Shown here: positions 41,201 to 53,200 of the stretch, piece after piece | How the letters are laid out: every line of letters starts with the position of its first letter | How positions within the stretch are numbered: position 1 is the first letter of the stretch | Translations under genes and position numbers: made by a program | The notes under the pieces: generated by a model | Told to the model about the DNA's origin: nothing | Database searches by the model: none | The model's input: the letters and a program-made list of their open reading frames with translations, nothing else | Source: Macrosoma leucophasiata | Taxonomy: Eukaryota; Arthropoda; Insecta; Lepidoptera; Hedylidae | DNA: 64,000 nucleotides | Assembly: GCA_036365455.1 (NCBI GenBank) | Contig: JAWQUS010000022.1 | Location: 3,534,001-3,598,000, forward strand | Reading direction: 5' to 3'

Positions 41201-44200
41201 TCAAAAGCCTTGGCGTAGTCTATGAAGGCAATGTAAATAGTTTTTTTGTATTCATTATATTTTTCTATAAGCTGTTTGATAGTGTGAATGTGGTCTATTG
41301 TACTGAAATCTTTTCTGAAACCCGCTTGTTCCACAGGCTGATTTTCGTCGAGTGTACCTGATATTCTGTCCAGAATTATTTTGGCGAAAACTTTGTATAC
41401 ATTCGAGATGAGAGATATGGGTCTGTAATTTCCGATATCGTCTTTTGGACCTTTCTTGTGAAGGAGTATTATATGGGACTCTGCCCATTGGCTAGGGATG
41501 ATACCGGTATGTAGAATATCGTTAAAGATTTTTCTTAGTAGCGGGCTTAGTTCTGTGACTGTCCCTCTCATAAGTTCGTTTGTGATCCTGTCAGGGCCGG
41601 GGGCTTTGTCCATTTTTTGGCTTTTTATGGCTTTTTCTACTTCCGATACTAATATTTCTGGTATGTCTTCATTATCTGCAGTTTGTTTGTATCCACTATT
41701 GTGTGTGTCAGAGCTTGAATGATTTGAGTATACTGACCGATAATAATTTGTTGCTATATTTTGGATTGAACTTCGAGTAGTAGCTGGCTGTTCTTTTTCT
41801 TTGTCTCTCAATTTTGGTATCCATTCCTTTCCTTTTTCACGAAGTTCCTTTAGGGCTTTCTTCGTGCCTCCAGTTTTAATGATGTGATTTTCTAATACTC
41901 TGTTTCTCCTGATCTTTCTGTCTTTCCTCATATTTTCTCGAATCTGTTTGCTAAGGTTGGATATATTTTCTTGGTTCTCCTTTTTATCCTTTTTTGATAG
42001 CAAGATCTTTCTGTCTTCAATTTGTTTTAACGTTCTCTCACTTAAAAAGTTTTCTTTACTCTTCATTGTTTGTTTTGTTGTCTATATTTTAAGTTTATTC
42101 TCAATTTTCTTATATTTTTCGTTTAGATCCATATCTGAATTTATGGCTTCCATCAGGTCTTCCATGGTGCTGTCTGTGTCCCTTTGTATGTTAATTGTTT
42201 GCATATTGTCCATATGATGTCTAGTAGTTTAACGATAACCACAATTAATTGATAAATGGGAAAAACCAACCCCACACTAGGTGTTACACGTGTATAGGTG
42301 GTTGCGTCGTGTCACAACACATAATCAGAGAATATGTAATAATAGTACACTACATAACAACTAAGGTCTCAAGGGTACGCATCTGCATGTAATCTCTAGT
42401 TTTTGTGCAGATGTCTAAAGGCTGCAGTCATCACTTAACATCAATTTACACTGCGTGCCTGTTTGCCGCCTTCATTACCTACTTAAAAAAGAAAAAGAGA
42501 TTAATTTCCTCGTAAATGTCCTTACCCATAGCATAAGGAGTAGAGCCACAGCAAGTCTGGCACTCTCGTCGACACTCAAGATGAGGGATTCAGTCAACTG
42601 ACCGATAAACTGAATGAGGCCTAATTTAGATAGCGCCTGGAAGTAGAAAAAAATGAAATTTATCATAATACATAAATGTAATGCCTGCGCCCGCGACACA
42701 GTACAAATATGAACAGTATAGAAACTACGTACAAAACGTTGAAACGGCACACTCACACAAACATGCGCATCAACGAGGCCCCTAAGCGTTTCTCGCGGGG
42801 CTGCAGCTCCGAGTCACTCGCTACTCGAGCGTCGATGCGCATGTTTGTGTGAGTGTGCTGTTTCGAACGTTTTGTACGTAGTTTCCATACTGGTCATATT
42901 TGTACTGTGCCTGCGAGCTCCGTTACTGGAGCTATACCATCAGTCAAAAAAATACGTTAGGGCATTATGACTACCAGCCACTCATCGCAATATCCTCTAT
43001 CATTTGTGAACCAAACACACAGGTAGGTATCACATCCCTTATTAATAATATTACAGTGTCCAACAATAAATATTGCGAATCGACCTTATTGGAAGACTTC
43101 GGCTTATTTCGGGTCTGTGTCTGTGAGAGCTACCTTTTTCACACTTAACCTATCTGACGTTTGTCGTCCATCTTGATCACGCTCGTACAAGGGCAATTGA
43201 GATGGTGTGGGCATCTCGTTCGCATGGATAATTATAGACTCCCTAAGTCTGTGTTCTATTCACAGTTGAGTGAAGGAAAGCGCAAGCCGGGAGGTCAATA
43301 TCTGTGCTATAAAGACGTCTTGAAGGGGCATTTGACCGCATGTAACATATTACCTCATGATTGGGAATCACTTTTTACTGGTGGTAGAGCTCCAGTGACG
43401 GAGCTCGCGGGCGTGCACCACCGCATTACCTGATTTACTTGCCGCTAAATGGTAGTGTTCAGCACTATCGTGTTCCGGTCAGGTGGTAATGTACGGCCCT
43501 GTAATTTCCGGCACAGAGGCATAACACCTTAGGCCTCAGGAGTGGTAACGCATTTGCATTTTGACCTTGGTCTTTGTGTGGGTGTCTATAGGCTGCAGTC
43601 ATCACTTAACATCAATGTGAACTGCATGCTTGTTTGCCACTTCAATTACATAAAAAAAAAACTTGCCCAACAAAGAACCGAGTGGCGTAAGGTAACCACC
43701 AGGGCTGTTGCCAGTTTTTAAGAGTGACGTCTCCAAGACCTTGACTCCAAACGCCTCGCCAGAAAAGATCGTCCGAGATCCATAAACTAACTACACTTGT
43801 TACTGCGAAATACATCAGTAACAGAACCAGTTTGCGGGCCTGCTGCGGGGGGGGGTTTGTCTTGTGTGCGCGCATAATGGTTAATAGTGTTGTTATTAAC
43901 ATTTTCATCTGTGATACCAAGTCTACAAGTCAAACACAGTTTTATTTAAGAAGTTAAAGCCAGCCAGCCACCCCCAGTTCATACCTGGTGCTTAGCAATC
44001 AAACAGTGATCCGGCTCGAAGGACCACTGTTTGATTGATAAGCATTGTCGGTCTTGCAACAGGACTTTCCAAACAAAATTTGGGTTTGCGAGCCATATCC
44101 GCTCGCACTCACGAATCAAGCCAAGTTAATCGCCGTTGGCGGATAACGTGAAGGAGGACATCATCGTCATCAGTGCTTACGTAGGCGGTGGGCAACAGAG

Positions 44201-47200
44201 ATAACGCTCTACGAAGTCGAAATTAGCCGATTGTCTCTTTCGTAGGCTCGATGTGCAATATTTCTTGTTGGATAGTGTATTTTGCTGATACTATACAGGG
44301 CGTCCCAGAAATCAACGATAAACCGAAAACGGGTAATAGGCCAAGTCGTGACAATTATCATAAAAATGTGAAAAAAAATATTGTCATGTGTTTTTAATAT
44401 TATAAGGATTTTAATTATAGACTGAAGTCTACGAAAGGGTTAATCATGACTACAATACAGAGGGGGAATTTACAACAAAGTAATATTTGTGGTATTGGGA
44501 CTTGAAGGATCATCGCAGGATGTCGGTTATTCCGATATTTTTTAAAATCATAATTATTAATATTTTCCGGCACAGAGGCATAACACCTTAGGCCTCAGGA
44601 GTGGTAACGCATTTGCATTTTGACCTTGGTCTTTGTGTGGGTGTCTATAGGCTGCAGTCATCACTTAACATCAATGTGAACTGCATGCTTGTTTGCCACT
44701 TCAATTACATAAAAAAAAAATTTTGTAAAAATACAAAAAAAAATTTTTTTTTCACATTTTGCTGATAACTGTCATTACATGGCCTATCAACCGTTTTCGG
44801 TATATCGTAGATTTCTGTGACACCCTGTATATGTATATAATATGTTTTGTGAGAATAGTAGGTACCCATACGTCTTCTCTCATTAAAATTATACATACCT
44901 CCATAAGAACAAACAATGATGCGAAGAACAGTAGAGTAGACCACTCCACCCGATGCAGTATTGGCTCCAGGTCTTCACGATCAGCGAGCGTTAGCAGGAG
45001 AATAGCTCCCAGGAGTGCTGTCCAGCCCAGGGATACTCGATCTGAATGGTGGAATTGAAAAAAAAACTGATATGGCGAGTGAAACACGTCCGCTCGGTCG
45101 CAGCCAGGGTGTAAAAACTTAGTACAAAAGCGATGGTAATCCTGTCAATGTAAGGGCAAGTGAACGTTGTGTATACGTTTTTTTTTCTCTAAGTAATTAT
45201 TTTCATTTATGTATTATTTTCCGCACCCTATAGAAATAGAATAGAAATTTTTATTTCGAATAGATCTTTACAGATACTTTCAAAACGTCAATAAATCATA
45301 AACTACCTAGAGCGAATAACCATTACATATAGTAAAAGCAAAATCATATATTAATAGTAAATTAAAAATTAAAATTTAAACTATTTGGTTAAAACATAAT
45401 AATCATAAAATTTTTCAATTCCTTCAATGATAATAAATGAAGAAAAAGAAAAACTTATTCGTCAAGATCAATGTTATTCACTTAGCAGAGTTCCAAGTGC
45501 AGTCACTACTGAGAAGAACTCCGCTACCCAACAAACTCAGTAAGAGCTCTTTTAAATGAGAGCTTAAATCTAGTACAGATAGATTATCGTGAAAAATCAA
45601 ATAATGTCAACGTCCATAGCATAGATGCAAATAAACTGCTATCTACTAAATGTGATGTAGCCCCTGCAAACCAGAACAGACCAGTCCCCACCAACAGCAC
45701 CCGTTCACGAGTATGACGCATGTGACAGCCATGTACAAAGCTTTCTCATGACCCCATGGTTGACTGTCAGAGAATGCCTAGTGGCATTAAGTCTGCCATA
45801 TGTACAAGGTGCATAGAAGCATAAATAAATAAACAAACGTACCAACAGATGGCGTGCATCTGCAATAAGTTTTGTCCCAATAAAGTTCATTCATTTTGTT
45901 GTCAGACGTGGTACATACATGTCACGCTGCAATTGCGTCGTATGTAATATTACTCAAAAACAGTGTTTATAAGCGTTTTCCGTGATTTTCCCACCGAGTT
46001 GAGATGTATGGAATGCACGTCACAGATAGATATACAGAAAGCGGCCTAAAATACTATATTTATAAAGGAATAACGCACGAGCTATTGACCTTAGGTTGTA
46101 GTACCAAAACGATTCACGCAACGGCGTGAGTGAGCTGATGCTTTCTTAGATCTTGAAAATTAGTCTCTTTTTCAGTATGTATTATAGTAGGTACTCTGTG
46201 GCCGCGGCGCTCGTGAGGGAATCGCGAGTAATGTCTTAATTGGCTTTTTTTTCTATATGATGGAAGTAGCAAACAAGCATGCAGCTCACATTGATGTTAA
46301 GTGATGACTGCAGCCTATAGATAGACACTTACATAAAGACCAAGGTCAAAATGCAGATTCGTTACCACTTCTGAAGCCTAAGGTGTTATGCCTCTGTGCC
46401 GGATATTACAGGGCCGTACATTACCACCTGATCGGAACACGATAGTGCTGAACACTATCATTTAGCGGCAAGTATATTAGGTAATGCGGTGGTGTCTACG
46501 CCCGCAGGCTCTGTCACTGGAGCTCTACCACCAGTAAAACGGGCTTAACTTTCGTGTTACACTTTTCACTCATCAGAACATTTCCGTACCGAGCCTCTTA
46601 ACTGAAATCGTTTCCTAAGGAGTCAACTCCAAAAACTTTAGTTGTCTGTAAAATTGGTTTATAGTAATACAATAATGGCAACCCTTGATGCGTCCCAATG
46701 CTGGGCACGAGTCTCTCCTCTTTTTGGGAGGAGGGTTGGAGCTAACTCCACCACGCCGCTCCATAGAGTAACTCGGCCCACCGTTCGCGGCTTACCGAAG
46801 GAGCGTAGTCATAGCAAAACAGTCTGTCCTTTAATTTATGCGAGGGGAAATACGTGTGACACACACTCACACTACAAAAATAGTCTATTACTACGAAACT
46901 CACACCTTGACTTTAACAAAATACATAAACAATTTTACGTACACATTTAAATATCTGGCTGACAGGCATAGGACCATTCGGTCTTGTACACAGGGGAAAG
47001 CCTGCATATGGCTACTCCCCTCCGGTCCACCGCGGTGGCTCGTGTTGCTCTATGCGCCGCTCCAATGCGGGTTACTGTAGATATGGGTTAGTGGCCAACC
47101 CGCTGTCGGCCTCCGACAATGTTTAAGGACTGCTATCTATCGATAGCAACCGAGACCGACGGCTTAACGTGCCCTCCGAAGCACGGAAACGCGCTATTTA

Positions 47201-50200
47201 ATTTGCACCCGTAGGTATCGCTTAACCAAGTAGATGCGGGCCATGCGCGCTTCAAGAAACATACATCACAAGCCGAATCGCTGTATAAGTGCTATTGGGG
47301 TCTTTTCATTTTTCAAAACCCTCGGAGTTTGATAACATGCCCGGATATGTCTTGCTCATCAACAGTTAATGTTCGTAATACATTAATAATAAATAATAAT
47401 GGCAACCCATTATACGTCCCACTGCTGGGCACGAGTCTCTCCCCTTTTTTGGGGGGAGGCCTGGAGCTTACTCCACCACGCTGCTCCAATGCGGATTGGT
47501 GGAGGTGGGTGGGTTAGTGCCAACCCGCTGTCGGATGTTTTCAAACCGCCCATTAGGCCTCCGACAAGGTTTAACGACTGCTATCCATCGATAGCAACCG
47601 GGACCGACGGCTTAACGTGCCCTCCGAAGCACGGAAACGCGCATTTTAATTTGCCACTAGCGGTCACCCATCACACTACCCGACCGCGCCCTTAGTGCTT
47701 AACCGAGCAGATCGCTTACGATCTACACCAGCCGCTGGGCCATGCGCGCTTCTAAATACATTGCATTATTATTATAAGTAATGGTAGAGTTCTGGCAGGA
47801 GCTCGATGGCATAGGTACCACCGCATCACCTAATCTGTCTGCCACCAAATGCTAGGGTTCAGCACTATCGTGTTTCAATTGGATGGCCCCGTAATAACTG
47901 TCACAGAGACACCAACTTAGATCTGAGGGGTGGCAACGCAACTGCATGTTGACCTCTGGTTTTTGTGTAGATGTCTATAGGCTGCAGTCATCACTTAACA
48001 TTAATATGAACTGCATGCTTGTTTGTCACTTTTATAACATAAAAAAACAACTGCAAACTATTAGTTGTATCTTATTAATTAGATATTTGTTGTTATAATG
48101 CTAATAAGTCTTGATACACTGTTTGTCTTCCAATAAAGAAAAATAAAAAAAAACTTACTTAATTCCGGTATAGAATGCAAGAAGAACACTGTGACCACGA
48201 ACGTGATGGCGACAGTCGACTTGACCAACAGCATCTTGTCCCGAATTTTGTACTGAGAAATAAAAAAAACGTACGATGTAAAGGATGATGGCACGACTTG
48301 TAAAAAAAAAATAATATATGAAATACCTTTGAATATATATTTTGATCACCTAATAACATATTCCGATGTTTAAAATGCTAACTCGGAGTTTTGGAGTTTT
48401 GGCGGGCACCTTGAAAGAGGCGTATGGTGCTCTTATTTTATTTCACTTTCTTGGTGTATTTTTAAGTTATATTGAATAAAATTGGTGGCATTTTGTTTGA
48501 TATAGGTTTATTACAGTGCCCGTGTATAGTGAAATAGAATAACAGTGCGAAAATACGACCTTTCAGGTTGCCTCCAAAACTTCATTGTAAATGTTCTGGT
48601 AAAGTAGCGATCGCTTTACTCGAATAACTTGATTGTAACTCACTTGACTGACATATTATACTTGATAACTTATGTACTTGATACTTACATATTATACTTG
48701 ATGACTAAATTATACTAACTTTTACGCTGCATAAATAAATATGAAATATCGTTTTACTTGACACTGGCAATATGCGTAATAGCGATGCCAAAATAACAAA
48801 AAAAAAAAATAAAATGCTAACTCAATAAAAAAAAATTAACCTGTCTTTCAAATCGCAAGCTTGCACTGGAGAGTATATCAAATTCAAATAATTGTATCAC
48901 TTAATTATTATAACTATTAAATAGAATGACTAACCAAGTTCAAAAGAAAAGTTTAAAGTAAATAACAGTAGACATATGTACACTTTTTCATACTTGTTTT
49001 TCGCAGTAACACATGCTAGTGAAATATTTTGTATATATAAAATGGAAAAAAAATGCGAAAAAAGATTAATATAAAAACAATTATTATGGGTAAAAACGAC
49101 TTCTTTACGATATTTTGATATGATGATATTTCTAAATGGATTCAAACCTCAGATCAGCTTACCGAGTCTAAGTAGTAACTTCTTTCAACCCTTTAACACA
49201 GGTTAAGGATCTCAGCCACAGCTGACGACTAGAGCGAAAGTGCACCTAATCGCATATGTTTTATGTGTCCCCACCATACAGCAACACGGGCCACCGGCCG
49301 CGGCGGACCGGAGAGTCGTAGGCATATGGAGGCTTTACCCTCTGACAAAATACAAGCCCAATTGGGCCTATGCATGTCGCCTGGATGTTTAAATTTGTGC
49401 GTGAAATTGTTTATGTATTTTGTTAAAGTCAAGGTGTGTGTTTAGACGTAGAGTTAGATTAGTAATAGACCATTTTTCTAGTGCGTGTGTGTCGCTCGCA
49501 TTTCCCACCGCAAAAAGTGACAGACTTTTACGCTATGGCTACTCCCCTTCTACTTTATGTTCCCCGCAATGTTGATGACTCGTTTCCTACATCCAAATTA
49601 TGAAAAATATCTTACCTTATCTTTCAAACTGGCAAGTGTGCTCTGGAAAGTATCTTTAGGGCATACTCTCTTGTTACTCTCTTTGACGAGGGTCTGCAGT
49701 TGGACATTGAGTTTGTTCATCTTCCTTTCCAGTCTTTCTCTTACTACGTGCTCGTCTTTACTCAAATGTGGTAACGATTCGATTGCTCGACGCCATATTG
49801 ATATTTGGTGACGTATGTCTGAAATTGTGTATAGGAATTTAGTGAAATTAGGTCATTGGGATAGACACAGAAGTAGAAATCCAGAACTAGCGGTTTTTCC
49901 ATTGTCGAATGGTGATTTTTTTAATGTAATGGAAGTGGCAAACAGGCATGCAGTTCACATTGATGTTAAGTGATGACTGCAGCCTATAGCCACACAGAGA
50001 CCAAGGTCAAAATGCAGATGCGTTACCACTCCTGAGGCCTAAGGTGATGCCTCTGTGCCGGAAGTTACAGGGCTGTACATAACCACCTGACCGGAACACG
50101 ATAGCGCTGAACACTACAATTTAGCGGCAAAATATAAGGTATTGCGGTGGTGCCTAAGCCCGCGAGATCCGTCACTGGAGCTCTACCAAAAATTGATTTG

Positions 50201-53200
50201 GTGGATTTTCTGAATACTCCAAAAGCTTACCTTGAATCTCTCTAGGCACGTTAAGCCTCAACTTATTTGTGTCTCTATATATAAAACGCAGCTGGAAATA
50301 TGTCTGTACGCACACCAGAAGGATGCCAAGAGTCATGTGCAGAGTGAAGTTCGTGAAGTTGATGCCCTGCAAAAATATTTATTTATTTATACTTTAATGC
50401 ACAAGAACAGTACATAGGGCGGACTTAATGCCACAAGGCATTATCTCCCAGTCAACCATTGAGTAGTACAGAAAAACGACGAAGAGGTGCAGGAATGATT
50501 CAATTGAATCTTAAGACATAAAGAAAAGAAAAAAAAAACATAATGAAGTAATTATTTATGAATATATTAAAATATACGTACATATATAAATATATATAGA
50601 ATAAACTATACCTATAGCTACATATAGTTATATAAATATATACATAAATAATGATGCTATTGAGTGTTGAATAGAAAGTTGGCCATAATTTATAGAGCAG
50701 ATTTAAGGAAATGACAACGAATTTTGGACTTAAATGCAACTTTGCTCCGAGCTTTTCTTATGTCAATGGGGAGCATTTTCCAGAGCTTTATGGCTGTAAC
50801 AGCGAAGGAGTTGGAGAGATTACTAGTGCGGTGAAGAGGAATATCAAGAGTAAGGTTTGCAAATGAGCGAAGGTTAAGATTATGAGAATCACCCAGAAAC
50901 TAGAATTTACGCTTAAGATAAACGGGAGAACAAGGATCGTTAATGATAGCGAAAAGTTGGCAGAGGATTCGTACAGATCGCCTCTGACGAATGGGAAGCC
51001 ATTTCAGCTTAGAACGAAAATGAGAAATATGGTCAAACTTACGAAGACCAAATTTAAAGCGAATGCAGTTGTTGAGAATTCGATCCAGTCTGTTTAATTG
51101 ATCTTGAGAGATATCAGTCAAGCAAACATCAGCATAATCAATGAGAGGAAAGATAAGTGATTGGACAAGTACGGTCTTTGTATGAGAAGGCAGAAAGTTC
51201 TTGAGTCTATATAGAGATCGCAACGTGGCTGATGAACTTCTACTAATGTTTGTAATACGCGTGTTCCAGGTTAGTGAAGAATCAATGTATAGACCAAGAT
51301 CCTTAACATTTTGCGAGATTGGAATGGTCATATTGTTCAACAAAATAGGTGACAGCTCACACAAATTTAAATTTTTATTATTAAACGTACTTCCTATAGT
51401 AATAGCTTGACATTTAAGAGGGTTGACAAGGATAGCAATATTACGCGACAGATTAGTAAGAGTCTCGAGATTTTTGTTTAAGATTAAAATAGCGTCATTG
51501 ATATTATTAGGATCTGCATGAACATAGAGTTGCAGATCGTCCGCATACAAATGATAAGAACATGTGAAATGGGAAGTGAGTAAATTAATATATGTAGAAA
51601 ATAACAAAGGAGAGAGGATGCCGCCTTGCGGTGCACCAGCAGACAGCTCACACCAATCGGATTGCTCACGATCAACGCGAACAGCCTGCTGTCGACCACG
51701 AAGATATGACGAGAGCCAATCCAGCACCACCGATGAGGCACCAATGTTTCTAAGTACGACGAGAAGGAGGTCGTGATCCACAGTGTTAAACGCATTGGTG
51801 AAATCTATGAGAACAAGTACTGTTAGCTTGGAAGATTCTATAGCTATTCTAGTGTCCTCAAGGACATTAAGCAAAGCCGTCGAAGTACTATGCCCGGTTC
51901 GAAAGCCTGATTGAAATGAAGATTATGTTATTTTTAAGAATATATTTCGAGAACTGTAGATGAGCAGCAGCTTCTAAGATCTTGGACATAAAAGGAAGAA
52001 TGGAGATAGGTCTAAAATGATTTAACTGGTTCGGAGACGGAGTTTTCGGCAAAGGTATTATAAAAGCTTTACGCCAGGTAGAAGGAAACGTCCCAGTCTG
52101 AAATGAAAAGTTGATTATGTGTGTTAAAATAGGGAGACAAGGATCCAATAACAACTGTAGCATTATTCTGCTTACTCCATCACAATCAACGGCTTTCGAT
52201 TTAATGGAGTTAAAAATTTTGAGAACCTCATCAGTAACAGTCAGTAACGGGTGAAAATGACAGCACGTCTTCAAAGTAAATTGGCATGGAAGTAAGATAA
52301 CTGATGGTATCAGTCTTAATATGTTCTTCAAATGCATGTGATTTAACAACATGCTGATTGAGTTGTGCAAGCGTAAAATTTAAAGCAGATAATTTTAAAG
52401 ATGGCTTGGTGTAACCAATTGACTTCAGAAACTTCCATATATTAGCCGGAGAAGAATTCGCGACATTTTCGAATATATAAGTCCCAACCATCCCCGTTGC
52501 GATCCCTTCTATAAACACGAAAGGCCTTGTCTAGGCAAGACATCGCCATCTGTACACCCCTGGTGATCCAGGGTGCAGGAGGAAGCTTAATGCGAACTTT
52601 ATGAATTAGCAGAGATACTTTGTCGTCAACCGTAGCTGCCACTTCGATGTCAGAAAAGTTGATGGTCATTGCATCATTTTTTAGTTTATTTATATCTAAT
52701 TTAACAAAGTTTCTGAGAAATAAAAAAGTTGGTTAAATTTTAGGAGGCTTAAGGTTGTATGATGCGTATATTATATCATGTCTTGACAGACCGGGGGCAA
52801 AAAGCTGGCCGTAATTTTTAACTTTGTCAGGACATGCCGTGATAATGATATCGAGCCACGAGTCTTCGCTGTCAAAATTATGGTGGGTGGCATCGAGATC
52901 AAGCAAAGCCAGACTCGATGACTCGAGAATAGTTTTTAAATGAAGAGATCTAGCATTGGTTTTAAGCATGTCATTATTGAAGTCCCCCATGATTATGAGA
53001 TGTTTGCACTCTAATACAAGGGAATTGAGAATTGTATCTAATGTAGAAAAGTGGTCAATAGCGGGTGGGCAGTAGATTACTCCTAGAACAGCTTTACCAC
53101 CGTTGACAGACAATTCAATGAAAAGATATTCAATACTCCCTGTATAAAGGGAGGGAGAAGACGAAATGATTTTAAAAGGGATGTTGCTGCGAAGGTAAAT

